Of a stretch of DNA of 64,000 nt, positions 1 through 8,924 are shown piece after piece. Within the stretch, counting starts at the first letter, position 1; each line of letters begins with the position of its first letter. Under the pieces are notes generated by a model, which was not told the DNA's origin, did not search any database, and saw only the letters and a program-made list of their open reading frames with translations. The stretch is from JAEVLT01 sp050496765 (lineage in GTDB: Bacteria; Bacillota; Bacilli; Bacillales; Cytobacillaceae), in the NCBI RefSeq assembly GCF_050496765.1, contig NZ_JBNWEO010000018.1, positions 315,403 through 379,402 of the forward strand, read 5' to 3'. The translations under genes and the position numbers were made by a program.

Positions 1-356
1 AGCACAAGGGGATACTGGAGCAGATGCAGCAGTTTTTGCTTGTCTTTTTCTTTTTTTAACACGAGTTCGCTGCCTTGGAATAGTGCTTCTGCAAAACTCC
101 CGTGCTGCTGGGCAAAATACACATAACCAATTAATTCTTCATGAAAGCGGAGCTCTGCCAATACGTCATGAAAGGCTAACCCTTTTTTTAAGCCTTCAAG
201 CAGTTGGACGAGCTGTGGTTGCCGGCTGGCGGGCAATTGGAAGGAGAGTGATTCAATCGCCTCAGCAATCGGATAGCCCCTTCTTAACAATTCACCCGTC
301 CGTTTTAGAAACTGAGCTTGTTCGAAAACCGGCCATTTAGTTTGTCTCATCATCAT
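1..356 (-). CDS. comGB: ComGB, competence pseudopilus membrane platform protein (partial, C-terminus outside window)
   Basis: The minus strand from a run of three consecutive ATG codons (356, 353, 350) reads open to the window edge, giving about 118 residues. They start MMRQTKWPVFEQAQFLKR and match the cytoplasmic amino-terminal GspF/PilC-type domain of ComGB. In the family this is the inner-membrane platform for assembling the ComG pseudopilus that draws DNA through the cell wall. The start overlaps the 3' end of comGA by about 17 bases, the usual coupling in the comG operon. The membrane segments and carboxy half lie beyond base 1, so integrity of the whole gene cannot be judged. The identity rests on sequence pattern plus the position directly after comGA. 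Confidence 0.85.
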   Translation of the reverse strand, partial: MMMRQTKWPVFEQAQFLKRTGELLRRGYPIAEAIESLSFQLPASRQPQLVQLLEGLKKGLAFHDVLAELRFHEELIGYVYFAQQHGSFAEALFQGSELVLKKEKDKQKLLHLLQYPLV

Positions 357-1422
357 AAACCAAGCGATCGTATTCCGATTCCTTAATATAGCCGAGCGCT
401 ATCCCTTTCCGAATCACCTGCTTAAGGGTTCGATAGTTCAATATCACATTTTCGCCTTTTGCCCCTCTTAATGTTAAGCCTAAATTTTTTCCCGCTAATA
501 GCTCAAACACGCTTGCCCGCTTCCATCTGCCGTATGAATAGCAATAAGGAGAACAATCACCTTCGCAAAAGGGACAAGTCAACTCAACGAGCCGCTGCGC
601 AGTCACGGCAATAAGCGTCTGTTCAACTTCCAGCCAATTAACCCCAAATTCATGCAGGCGGTAGACGGCTCCCTTTGCATCCCTCGTATGCATGGTAGAA
701 AGCACTAAATGCCCGGTTAGCGCGGCTCGCACTGCAATTTTCGCTGTTTCTGAATCCCTGATTTCCCCGACCATTATAATATCAGGGTCGTGGCGTAAAA
801 TCGCTTTAAGGCCAGCTGCGTACGTCACGCCTGCCTTTTCATTTACTTGTACTTGCAAAACGGAATCATAGTTCTTTTCGATGGGGTCTTCAAGTGTAAT
901 AACATTGCGGTGAAATAGATGAGCGGTTTCGTTTAGCAAGGAATAAAGGGTTGTTGACTTGCCGCTTCCAGTCGGCCCGGTAAAGATGATTAGCCCGTGG
1001 GCATGCTTTAGAAGAGCAAGCAGTTTGCGTGTCATGTCAGGGAATAATGAGAGCTGGTAAAAAGGGATTTGTTCTTGCTGGGGCAGCAGCCGGATGACGA
1101 GGCTTTCACGGTTGTTTGAGGGTAGGGTAGACAATCGCAGTCCGAGCAACTGGCCGTTAACTTCACTTATAATTGCGCCGCTTTGGGGTCTTCTTCGTTC
1201 GCCAATATCCATATTGGCTTCAAATTTAAAATGGGCAATAAGCTGATCGCATTCTTCCTTCGGCAATGTCAGCCTTGGGACGAGCTTATTGGATAAGCGG
1301 AGCTGAACCAGCGTATCCTTTTTTCGCGGCATAATGTGTATATCTGTCGCCTGGTTTCTTGCTGCATCCGAAACAATTCGATTTGCTAGCAACTCAATGG
1401 AACTAACAATAGGAAACACCAC
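337..1422 (-). CDS. comGA: ComGA, competence traffic ATPase
   Basis: A 361-residue GspE/PilB-type ATPase that powers pseudopilus assembly for DNA uptake at the cytoplasmic face of the membrane. The Walker A motif GPTGSGKST lies near residues 149-157, followed by the Asp box (TLEDPIE), the Walker B region (DPDIIMVGEIRD) and the His box (GHLVLSTMHTRDA). A CPFCEGDC cysteine cluster near residue 280 is typical of ComGA. It lacks the long N-terminal domain of PilB proteins, as expected for the Bacillus family. The start is GTG at 1422 (a second GTG follows directly) behind an AAGGTGG-like site. It is the first gene of the operon. The upstream 100 bases are very A/T rich, as at ComK-controlled promoters, but no exact pair of ComK boxes was found. 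Confidence 0.95.
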   Translation of the reverse strand: MVFPIVSSIELLANRIVSDAARNQATDIHIMPRKKDTLVQLRLSNKLVPRLTLPKEECDQLIAHFKFEANMDIGERRRPQSGAIISEVNGQLLGLRLSTLPSNNRESLVIRLLPQQEQIPFYQLSLFPDMTRKLLALLKHAHGLIIFTGPTGSGKSTTLYSLLNETAHLFHRNVITLEDPIEKNYDSVLQVQVNEKAGVTYAAGLKAILRHDPDIIMVGEIRDSETAKIAVRAALTGHLVLSTMHTRDAKGAVYRLHEFGVNWLEVEQTLIAVTAQRLVELTCPFCEGDCSPYCYSYGRWKRASVFELLAGKNLGLTLRGAKGENVILNYRTLKQVIRKGIALGYIKESEYDRLVYDDETN

Positions 1423-1491
1423 CTTTTTAATTTCTCACTTTACTTATTTCGACACGGTTCTTCGTTTTCCTTTCTTTTTTAAAAAAATTTT

Positions 1492-1558
1492 TAAAAAAAG
1501 AGGAGGACTGTCGACAAAGTTTTTAAAAAGCATTGTCAGTTAAATAAAAAAGTCCTCC
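1492..1558 (-). terminator. Rho-independent terminator of the yqhH-yqhG transcript
   Basis: On the minus strand GGAGGACT (1551-1558) can pair with AGTCCTCC (1502-1509), and the second arm is followed at once by TCTTTTTTT. The stop codon of yqhG lies inside the loop, so the terminator overlaps the end of the gene. The loop is long (about 40 bases), which weakens the call. Confidence 0.5.
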
Positions 1559-2314
1559 ATTTGTAAACGATATCTGGATTTTTGGTTCATACTGTTCCTG
1601 CAGTGCCTGCTTTTCGATTTCGTAATTTTCTGTTTTATCCTCCTCATTTTCATAAAAATGATTCAGCAACTTCAAATCTTTGTTCCATCGCTCAATCGCT
1701 TCATTTGCCCACGTATCCTCTTCCGTTTCAAGCTGTGATTTTAAATAGTTTTCCACACGGACAATCCCGCTTTTCGGTTTAATCAACGGTGAGAGCGTAA
1801 AAGAGTAATCCGGGATCTTTGGGGTTAAATTCAATTTCACTAAATGATCATGAAACTTTTCGACTAGCTGGCCGTTGATTAACTGCAGGCCGATTGATTT
1901 AAACACATCCCGTTTACGATCGCATTGATAGGAAATCTTGACATTCAAACAGAGCCATGGAAACAAGGGCGTTTGTTGCTGGAAAAGCGGATTATTTTCA
2001 TATAGCCGGATAAACCGTGCCAATTTTTTCGTTGACTGAAAAATTTGGTGGAGCCTTGGAGAGCCAAAATAGATTGTTTCTCCTTTTAGGTGCTCCGGCA
2101 CCGTATTTTGGTCAGTAATAAATGTCAATTTCATCGGGTTGGGTACTCCGCCTGTTTTCTCAAGATAATGCCAATAAAATGGCCTGTTCATTAGCTCCTT
2201 GTCAAGATCAACTGTCAGTTGAACTGTTAAATACCCGGCAGTATTTTCAAGGATTTCGCACTCGTTTGCTTGGAAATATCGTTCCAGAAAATCATGGATT
2301 TGCGGCTGCTGCAT
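1523..2314 (-). CDS. yqhG: YqhG family conserved protein of unknown function
   Basis: A 263-residue soluble protein recognised as YqhG mainly by its position directly behind the SNF2 helicase gene, as in B. subtilis. No catalytic motif, signal peptide or membrane segment is visible. The C-terminal third is rich in charged residues (around EEDKTENYEIEKQALQEQ), suggesting a helical, perhaps coiled, tail. The ATG at 2314 has a good GAAAGGAG site. Its start lies 23 bases inside the 3' end of yqhH, so the two are translationally coupled and may act together. The function is not known and is not inferred here. Confidence 0.8.
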   Translation of the reverse strand: MQQPQIHDFLERYFQANECEILENTAGYLTVQLTVDLDKELMNRPFYWHYLEKTGGVPNPMKLTFITDQNTVPEHLKGETIYFGSPRLHQIFQSTKKLARFIRLYENNPLFQQQTPLFPWLCLNVKISYQCDRKRDVFKSIGLQLINGQLVEKFHDHLVKLNLTPKIPDYSFTLSPLIKPKSGIVRVENYLKSQLETEEDTWANEAIERWNKDLKLLNHFYENEEDKTENYEIEKQALQEQYEPKIQISFTNGGLFYLTDNAF

Positions 2315-3977
2315 GGGAATCTCCTTTCTTCATTTGATTGGCAAACTCAATCATTGATGTGAGGTTTTCCATTTTAATCCGCATTTCTCCTTCTGTGGAG
2401 CTTCCTCCGAAAATATCGATCAAATGATCTTCAAGATTGCCGAATTCTAGTTTTGTCAAAATATCATCCAATTCACCGATTACTTTTTCAAATAGATGGA
2501 TTTTTTCATACAGCAATTTTAAAATATGTTCCTCAAGTGTACCTTTGATTGCAAAGTTGTAGATCATCACATCTTTTTCTTGGCCAAGCCTGTGAATCCT
2601 GCCGATCCGCTGTTCCAGTCTCATTGGATTCCATGGCAAATCAAAATTAATAATATGGTTGCAAAATTGCAGGTTGATCCCTTCGCCGCCGGCTTCTGTC
2701 GCAATCAGCACTTGAGCATGTTTTTGAAAAAGCTCGCGCATCCAATCTTTTTTTCCCCGCTTAAAACCGCCGCGAAAGGGAACCGATGTAATTCCATGCT
2801 GGCGGAGAAACCATTGCAAATAAAGCTGTGTCGCCCGGTATTCCGTGAAAATAATGACTTTATCATTTATGTGTTGGATCAGTTCGAGCGCTTTGTTGGC
2901 TTTGGAGTTTTGCTGAACCGCCTCGACCTTTGAAATTAAAAAATGGATTTGCTGCTGAAACAAGGTGGTTGGATTTTCTTTGCGGGTAAGCATGTTTTTA
3001 AGCGTATGATAGACTGCCTCTCTGCTGCTGCATGCCTCCCGCTGCAATGTCATGACCGAAAAAGCACTAGATGCCAGCCAGTCGACTTCATTTTTCAACT
3101 CCGTAACTGCCTCGTAAAGCTCTCTTTCTTCTTTTGAAAATTCAATTGGAATGGTCTCAACCTGCCGTTTTGTCCACTCGATTCCTGTATCTGCCCGGCG
3201 ATTGCGAATCATGACTTTATTGACGAGTTCTTTTAAATGCTCATCATCATTCAAGGACCTTGAATCACGTTTGTATTTTTCGTAGAATGCGGTTTCGCTT
3301 CCCAAATGCCCGGGTTTAAGAAGGGAAACAAGGTTGAAAATTTCCTCCACCCGGTTTTGAATGGGAGTGGCAGTCAGCAGTAAGCAAAATTTCTTTTTTA
3401 AATTTTGAACAAATTCATAGTTTTTTGTTTTATTGTTTTTTAGTTTATGGGCTTCATCAATGATAATTAAGTCATAGTCTTGTTTATAGATGATCTCTCG
3501 GTGAGGCTGCCGTTTTGCTGTATCAATAGATGATACAACAACATCATACTGATCCCAGACATAGCTTTTTCTCTGTGTCATTGCCGGGATAAAGAATTTT
3601 GTATTTAATTCGGAAGCCCATTGGGTTACAAGAGAGGCTGGTACAAGAATCAGCACTTTTTTCACAAGCCCGCGAATCATATATTCTTTTAAAATCAATC
3701 CGGCTTCAATTGTTTTTCCCAGTCCTACTTCATCTGCCAGAATCGCTTTTCCGTTCATATTTTCAATCACCAGTCTGGCTGTTTCCAGCTGATGCGGGAG
3801 CGGCGTTAAATGCGGTAAATAGTTTGGTGCCAAAAGACCTTCAAACGTTGGAACGGCAAGATGTTTTTCGACATCGACGGCAAGCTTAAAAAGATCCCAG
3901 TTGCCCCACGGACCGTCTTGTTCAATCCGGTGAAAAAAGTCGTCCTGCCACGCACAATCAAATACAATGTTTACCAC
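2292..3977 (-). CDS. yqhH: SNF2-family DEAD/DEAH helicase-like ATPase (YqhH)
   Basis: A 561-residue SNF2/Rad54-type ATP-dependent DNA translocase. Helicase motifs appear in order: motif I DEVGLGKTIEAG near residue 85, motif II DEAHKLKN, motif III LTATPIQN, and in the second RecA-like lobe GGEGINLQ with motif VI EQRIGRIHRLGQ. The short length shows it is the bare ATPase core without extra DNA- or chromatin-binding domains. Members probably move along duplex DNA to displace proteins; the exact substrate of YqhH is not established. It is the first gene of a minus-strand pair with yqhG and diverges from the glycine-cleavage operon. Confidence 0.9.
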   Translation of the reverse strand: MVNIVFDCAWQDDFFHRIEQDGPWGNWDLFKLAVDVEKHLAVPTFEGLLAPNYLPHLTPLPHQLETARLVIENMNGKAILADEVGLGKTIEAGLILKEYMIRGLVKKVLILVPASLVTQWASELNTKFFIPAMTQRKSYVWDQYDVVVSSIDTAKRQPHREIIYKQDYDLIIIDEAHKLKNNKTKNYEFVQNLKKKFCLLLTATPIQNRVEEIFNLVSLLKPGHLGSETAFYEKYKRDSRSLNDDEHLKELVNKVMIRNRRADTGIEWTKRQVETIPIEFSKEERELYEAVTELKNEVDWLASSAFSVMTLQREACSSREAVYHTLKNMLTRKENPTTLFQQQIHFLISKVEAVQQNSKANKALELIQHINDKVIIFTEYRATQLYLQWFLRQHGITSVPFRGGFKRGKKDWMRELFQKHAQVLIATEAGGEGINLQFCNHIINFDLPWNPMRLEQRIGRIHRLGQEKDVMIYNFAIKGTLEEHILKLLYEKIHLFEKVIGELDDILTKLEFGNLEDHLIDIFGGSSTEGEMRIKMENLTSMIEFANQMKKGDSHAAAANP

Positions 3978-4123
3978 CCTTTTTTCAGCTCCTTTTTCAG
4001 CAAAATCATATTGCCCGATTGATTGCTTTAATGGTAGGATGATAATAGCTTAGAAAGTTTTAAATTTTGTAATAATCATCTTTGTTTTTTTTTAGTATGA
4101 CCAAGATTCAAAAAAATATATAT

Positions 4124-4304
4124 GCGGATGAGAACAAGGGGAGAGACTGCATATCGCAGCGCCGAAGGAGCAAGCAAATACTTGTGAATCTCTCAGGCAA
4201 AAGAACTCTTGTTTGACGCAGCTCTGGAGAGTGCGGCACTTATACGTTCGCCACCAAAGGGGAAAGCTATTCTGGGGAAACTCTCAGGTGAAAGGACAGA
4301 GACC
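4124..4304 (+). promoter_or_regulatory. Tandem glycine riboswitch (two aptamers)
   Basis: Two glycine-aptamer-like units sit back to back. The first has GGGGAGAG, GCGCCGAAGGAGCAA and the core ATCTCTCAGGCAAAAG; the second has CTGGAGAG, CGCCACCAAAGGGG and ACTCTCAGGTGAAAGGAC. These match the conserved glycine (gcvT) RNA motif, and the location just before gcvT is the classic one. Binding of glycine is expected to stop formation of the following terminator and turn on the glycine-cleavage genes. Confidence 0.95.
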
Positions 4305-4339
4305 TTTTTTATGTTTAAGGAAGGTTTCTGTCCTTTTCT
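4291..4339 (+). terminator. Riboswitch expression-platform terminator
   Basis: The arm AAAGGACAGAGACC (4291-4304) pairs with GGTTTCTGTCCTTT (4323-4336), followed by a T-rich tract. The 5' arm is shared with the last part of the second glycine aptamer, so ligand binding and termination are mutually exclusive, as expected of an ON switch. Confidence 0.9.
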
Positions 4340-4364
4340 ATTGGAAAAATAAGGGGGATTGTAA

Positions 4365-5471
4365 ATGGCAGAATTGAAACGCACGCCGCTATTTGAAATT
4401 TATCAAGAGTATGGCGGGAAAATGATTGACTTTGGGGGCTGGGAGCTTCCAGTACAATTTTCAAGTATTAAAGAAGAGCACGAAGCGGTCAGGACGAGAG
4501 CAGGTTTATTTGATGTTTCCCATATGGGTGAGGTGAGAATTTCCGGTTCAGACAGCCTTGCGTATTTGCAGAAAATGGTTACGAACGATGTTTCAAAAAT
4601 ACCTGTCGGTGGTGCCCAATATACGGCCATGTGCTATGAAAATGGCGGTACGGTCGATGATCTGCTTGTATATAAGTTCGATGAAGAGGATTACTTGCTC
4701 GTAATCAATGCGTCAAATATTGAAAAGGATGTCCAGTGGCTGAAAAAACACCTTGAAGGCAATGTCCAACTTGAAAACCTTTCTGAAAGAACAGCTCAAT
4801 TAGCACTTCAAGGCCCAAAAGCTGAGAAAGTGCTGCAATCACTTGTTCCTGGCGCGGATTTAAGCAAAATCGGTTATTTTAAATTTCAGCAAAAAGTTGC
4901 AATCAACGGAAAAGAAGCCCTCGTTTCCCGCACCGGATACACCGGAGAAGACGGCTTTGAAATTTATTGTGATGCTGCGGATGCTGTTGATCTTTGGAAA
5001 GAAATTTTAGCAGCAGGGAAGGAAGAAGGGGTTGTTCCATGCGGGCTCGGCGCCCGGGATACGCTTCGATTTGAAGCAAACTTGGCGCTGTATGGGCAGG
5101 AGCTCTCACCTGAAATCAGTCCGCTAGAAGCGGGGATTGGTTTCGCAGTTAAATTAAATAAGGCAGCTGACTTTATCGGCAAAGAAGCGCTAAAACTGCA
5201 AAAAGAAAACGGTGTACCGAAGAAGCTGGTTGGAATTGAAATGCTGGATCGGGGAATTCCGCGACATGGCTACCCGGTTTATGCTGGCGAAGAGCCCATC
5301 GGTGAAGTGACAACCGGAACGCAGTCGCCAACGTTAAAGAAAAATATTGGACTGGCTCTTGTGAAATCAGCTTACGCAGCACATGGGCAGGAAATGGAAG
5401 TGGAGATTCGCGGCAAGCGATTAAAAGCGAAAGTAGTGCCAACACCTTTTTACCGTAGAGAACAGATTTAG
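4365..5471 (+). CDS. gcvT: Glycine cleavage system T protein (aminomethyltransferase)
   Basis: A 368-residue T protein that moves the one-carbon unit from the aminomethyl-lipoyl H protein to tetrahydrofolate, giving 5,10-methylene-THF and ammonia. The family stretches YGGKMIDFGGWELPVQF near the N-terminus, SRTGYTGEDGFEIY in the middle and LGARDTLRFEANLALYG are intact, and the length is typical. The ATG at 4365 follows an AAGGGGG ribosome site. It is the first gene of gcvT-gcvPA-gcvPB, 13 bases before gcvPA, controlled by the upstream glycine riboswitch. The H protein gene is not in the window, as in B. subtilis. Confidence 0.98.
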   Translation: MAELKRTPLFEIYQEYGGKMIDFGGWELPVQFSSIKEEHEAVRTRAGLFDVSHMGEVRISGSDSLAYLQKMVTNDVSKIPVGGAQYTAMCYENGGTVDDLLVYKFDEEDYLLVINASNIEKDVQWLKKHLEGNVQLENLSERTAQLALQGPKAEKVLQSLVPGADLSKIGYFKFQQKVAINGKEALVSRTGYTGEDGFEIYCDAADAVDLWKEILAAGKEEGVVPCGLGARDTLRFEANLALYGQELSPEISPLEAGIGFAVKLNKAADFIGKEALKLQKENGVPKKLVGIEMLDRGIPRHGYPVYAGEEPIGEVTTGTQSPTLKKNIGLALVKSAYAAHGQEMEVEIRGKRLKAKVVPTPFYRREQI

Positions 5472-5484
5472 GGGGCGAACGAAA

Positions 5485-6834
5485 ATGAAGCAACATCGCT
5501 ATTTACCAATGACAAAACAAGATCAAAAGGAAATGCTTGAGGCGATTGGTGCGTCCTCAATTGACGACCTTTTTAGCGATATTCCGGAAAAAGTGAAATT
5601 TAAAGGGGAGTATCATCTTAAGCCGGCAAAATCGGAAACAGCGTTAATGCGGGAATTGTCGCAGATGGCATCACGCAATGCCGATTTAAAAACAAATGTT
5701 TCGTTTCTGGGTGCAGGCGTCTATGACCATTACATTCCGATAATTGTCGATCATGTCCTTTCTCGTTCAGAGTTTTATACAGCCTACACTCCGTATCAGC
5801 CAGAAATTTCTCAAGGAGAGCTACAAGCCATTTTTGAATTTCAAACGATGATTTGCGAATTAACAGGAATGGATGTCGCCAACTCCTCAATGTATGATGG
5901 CGGAACAGCTTTGGCAGAGGCCGCAATGCTGAGTGCCGGCCAGACTAAAAGAAAAAAAGTATTGATCTCAAAAGCCGTACATCCCGAATCAAAAGATGTA
6001 GTCAAAACGTATGCCAAAGGGCAATTCATTGAAGTGATTGAAATTCCTGTCAAGGACGGAATGACGGACCTCGAGGCATTAAAAGGGCTGGTAAGTGATG
6101 AAATTGCCGCTGTAATTGTCCAATATCCAAACTTTTACGGAAGAATTGAATCGTTAAAGGAATTGGGAGAAATAACTCATGCCAATAAATCGCTGTTTGT
6201 CGTTTCAAGCAACCCGCTCGCTCTTGGCGCTTTAACGCCTCCTGGGCAGTTTGGCGCTGACATTGTTGTCGGCGATGCTCAACCTTTTGGAATTCCAACT
6301 GCTTTTGGCGGCCCGCATTGCGGTTATTTTGCCGTTACAAACAAATTGATGAGAAAAGTGCCGGGCAGACTTGTTGGCCAGACGGTTGATGAACAGGGGC
6401 GCCGCGGTTTTGTTTTGACACTGCAAGCACGCGAGCAGCATATCCGCCGCGATAAGGCAACATCGAATATTTGTTCAAACCAAGCGTTGAATGCATTGGC
6501 AGCATCCGTTGCCATGACGGCGTTGGGTAAAAATGGCGTGCGCGAAATGGCGCTGGCAAACATACAAAAAGCACATTATGCAAAAACCGCACTGAAACAG
6601 ATTGGATTTGAAATAATTCATGAAGGTCCTTCTTTTAATGAGTTTGTGATTAAGCTTGCCAAACCGGTCAAAGAAGTAAACAAGCTCTTGCTTCAAAAAG
6701 GAATCATCGGTGGCTATGATCTCGGACGTGATGATCCTGAATTAGCAAACCATATGTTAATAGCCGTAACCGAACAGCGGACAAAAGAAGAAATTGATAC
6801 TTTTGTAAAAGAATTGGGGGATTTCCATGCATAG
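5485..6834 (+). CDS. gcvPA: Glycine dehydrogenase (decarboxylating) subunit 1
   Basis: The 449-residue N-terminal half of the P protein, the PLP enzyme that decarboxylates glycine and passes the aminomethyl group to the lipoyl H protein. In Bacilli the P protein is split into two subunits, and this is the subunit that lacks the PLP lysine. Conserved stretches such as AYTPYQPEISQGELQAIFEFQ and FGGPHCGYFA are present. The last 8 bases overlap the start of gcvPB, indicating coupled synthesis of the two subunits. The length is normal with no sign of damage. Confidence 0.97.
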   Translation: MKQHRYLPMTKQDQKEMLEAIGASSIDDLFSDIPEKVKFKGEYHLKPAKSETALMRELSQMASRNADLKTNVSFLGAGVYDHYIPIIVDHVLSRSEFYTAYTPYQPEISQGELQAIFEFQTMICELTGMDVANSSMYDGGTALAEAAMLSAGQTKRKKVLISKAVHPESKDVVKTYAKGQFIEVIEIPVKDGMTDLEALKGLVSDEIAAVIVQYPNFYGRIESLKELGEITHANKSLFVVSSNPLALGALTPPGQFGADIVVGDAQPFGIPTAFGGPHCGYFAVTNKLMRKVPGRLVGQTVDEQGRRGFVLTLQAREQHIRRDKATSNICSNQALNALAASVAMTALGKNGVREMALANIQKAHYAKTALKQIGFEIIHEGPSFNEFVIKLAKPVKEVNKLLLQKGIIGGYDLGRDDPELANHMLIAVTEQRTKEEIDTFVKELGDFHA

Positions 6835-8287
6835 TCAAGATCAGCCGCTTATTTTTGAATTAACGAAATCAGGACGCGTTGGTTACAGTCTCCCTGAAAT
6901 GGACATACCGGAAGTACCAATTGAACAACTGCTTCCAGATGAATATGTACGTAAAGATGCAGCGGAACTTCCAGAAGTTTCGGAACTTGATATTATGCGT
7001 CATTATACGGCTTTATCCAAGCGAAACCATGGAGTGGATTCAGGTTTTTATCCGCTCGGTTCCTGCACAATGAAGTATAATCCGAAAATGAATGAAAATG
7101 TTGCCCGCCTTAACGGTTTTTCTCATATCCACCCACTGCAGGATGAAAGCTCGGTTCAAGGTGCTCTTGAGCTTATGTATGATTTGCAGCAGCATTTGAT
7201 TGAAATCACGGGAATGGATGAGGTAACACTCCAGCCAGCAGCAGGAGCTCATGGTGAATGGACGGGCTTGATGCTGATTCGTGCTTTTCATGAAGCAAAT
7301 GGGGATCTGAACCGGACAAAAGTGATTATTCCTGATTCGGCGCACGGCACGAACCCGGCTTCGGCAACCGTTGCCGGTCTTGAAGTCGTAACCGTGAAAT
7401 CAAATGAAAAAGGCCTTGTCGATCTCGATGATTTACGAAATGTTGCCGGTTCGGATACAGCCGCATTAATGTTGACAAATCCAAATACGCTTGGCTTATT
7501 CGAAGAAAATATTCTGGAAGTCGCAGAGATTGTTCATGACGCAGGTGGGAAAGTTTATTACGATGGAGCAAACTTGAATGCGGTATTATCCAAAGCCCGT
7601 CCTGGCGACATGGGATTTGATGTTGTACACTTAAATCTTCACAAAACTTTTACCGGACCACATGGCGGCGGCGGACCAGGTTCAGGTCCTGTCGGAGTAA
7701 AAGCGGATTTAATTCCATTTTTACCGAAGCCTGTTGTTACAAAACAGGGGGAAGAGTATGTATTGGATTATGACCGACCGCAGTCAATTGGCCGAGTGAA
7801 GCCTTATTACGGAAATTTTGGGATTAATGTCCGTGCATACACCTACATTCGGACAATGGGTCCTGACGGTTTGAAAGCTGTCACTGAGTATGCGGTATTA
7901 AATGCAAACTATATGATGAGAAGACTTGCTGAATATTATGATTTACCGTTTGACCAGCACTGCAAGCATGAATTTGTTCTCAGCGGCCGCAGGCAGAAAA
8001 AACTGGGTGTGCGGACATTGGATATTGCGAAGCGTCTGTTAGACTTTGGCTACCATCCGCCAACCATTTACTTCCCATTAAACGTGGAAGAGTGCATTAT
8101 GATCGAACCAACCGAAACGGAGTCTAAAGAAACGCTCGATGCATTTATCGATGCCATGATCCAAATCGCGAAAGAAGCGGAAGAAACGCCCGAAATCGTT
8201 CAAGAAGCGCCACACACAACAGTTGTCGGCCGTCTGGATGAAGCAATGGCAGCAAGAAAGCCGATCCTCCGTTACCAAAAAAATTAA
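6827..8287 (+). CDS. gcvPB: Glycine dehydrogenase (decarboxylating) subunit 2
   Basis: The 486-residue PLP-carrying half of the split P protein. The cofactor lysine is in HLNLHKTFTGPHGGGGPGSG, preceded by the conserved PLGSCTMKYNP and PDSAHGTNPASA segments. It forms a complex with the gcvPA product. The start overlaps gcvPA by 8 bases, and a strong terminator directly after the stop ends the operon. Confidence 0.98.
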   Translation: MHSQDQPLIFELTKSGRVGYSLPEMDIPEVPIEQLLPDEYVRKDAAELPEVSELDIMRHYTALSKRNHGVDSGFYPLGSCTMKYNPKMNENVARLNGFSHIHPLQDESSVQGALELMYDLQQHLIEITGMDEVTLQPAAGAHGEWTGLMLIRAFHEANGDLNRTKVIIPDSAHGTNPASATVAGLEVVTVKSNEKGLVDLDDLRNVAGSDTAALMLTNPNTLGLFEENILEVAEIVHDAGGKVYYDGANLNAVLSKARPGDMGFDVVHLNLHKTFTGPHGGGGPGSGPVGVKADLIPFLPKPVVTKQGEEYVLDYDRPQSIGRVKPYYGNFGINVRAYTYIRTMGPDGLKAVTEYAVLNANYMMRRLAEYYDLPFDQHCKHEFVLSGRRQKKLGVRTLDIAKRLLDFGYHPPTIYFPLNVEECIMIEPTETESKETLDAFIDAMIQIAKEAEETPEIVQEAPHTTVVGRLDEAMAARKPILRYQKN

Positions 8288-8292
8288 GAATG

Positions 8293-8331
8293 AAAAAAGG
8301 CTGATTCTAGTTGTTGAATCAGCCTTTTTTC
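8293..8331. terminator. Bidirectional terminator between gcvPB and yqhL
   Basis: AAAAAAGGCTGATTC pairs with GAATCAGCCTTTTTT around a short loop. With A-runs on one side and T-runs on the other it can stop both the rightward gcv transcript and the leftward rhodanese transcript. Confidence 0.9.
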
Positions 8332-8335
8332 TATA

Positions 8336-8719
8336 TTACTTTTTAGCTTTGATCTTCCCACTCCAGCCTTTAAAACCGCCTTTGAGCTGTGTGAGGTCTT
8401 TATAGCCTTTGCGGTATAGAAACTGGGCAGCGCGGGCGCTTCTGCTGCCGCTTTGGCAGTAGAGGTAGACGGGTTTATCAGGACGAAGCTCCTGCATCCG
8501 CATTCTTAATTGTGACATTGGGATATTGCGCGCACCCAATATATGTCCCGCTTCAAATTCATTTGGTTCCCGAACATCGATAAGCTGCGCTTTTCTGTAG
8601 CCGGCTCGGAACTCCTCTTCAGCTACCGTTTTCACAATTTTTCGCTGGTAAAGCCATATGAAAACGTAATAGATGGCAATAGCAACAATAGCAATTAACA
8701 GACTGTAAATAGTGTTCAC
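8336..8719 (-). CDS. yqhL: Membrane-anchored rhodanese-like protein (YqhL)
   Basis: A 127-residue protein with one N-terminal membrane helix (about residues 4-24, TIYSLLIAIVAIAIYYVFIW) and a single cytoplasmic rhodanese domain. The active-site loop is YCQSGSRSARA with the catalytic cysteine present, so sulfur transfer or a related thiol reaction is possible. DVREPNEFEAGHI is the usual rhodanese start motif. The start is GTG at 8719 behind AAAGGAG. It is a single gene, convergent with gcvPB and divergent from lipM, in the B. subtilis position of yqhL. The physiological acceptor is unknown. Confidence 0.88.
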   Translation of the reverse strand: MNTIYSLLIAIVAIAIYYVFIWLYQRKIVKTVAEEEFRAGYRKAQLIDVREPNEFEAGHILGARNIPMSQLRMRMQELRPDKPVYLYCQSGSRSARAAQFLYRKGYKDLTQLKGGFKGWSGKIKAKK

Positions 8720-8924
8720 TTCGTTCTTGCTCCTTTCAAGCTATACTGCACTAATATTTATTATAGTAGTCAAGCTTCGTTTCAGTAAAGATTATTCATG
8801 AAATTTCCTGTATGAATCATGTTAAAATTATTTGCACAAAACATCATTCTTTTTTTTTGGCAGCGATTTTGTTAGACTAAAAAACGCGAAGAGCATTTAA
8901 ACAACAAAAAAATGAGGGTTAACT

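Noticed and set aside
83..340. Plus-strand 85-codon ORF at the window start
   Set aside because: It is the antisense shadow of comGB, whose own frame matches the family.
1423..1522. ComK boxes upstream of comGA
   Set aside because: The A/T runs are suggestive, but no AAAA-N5-TTTT pair fits exactly on inspection.
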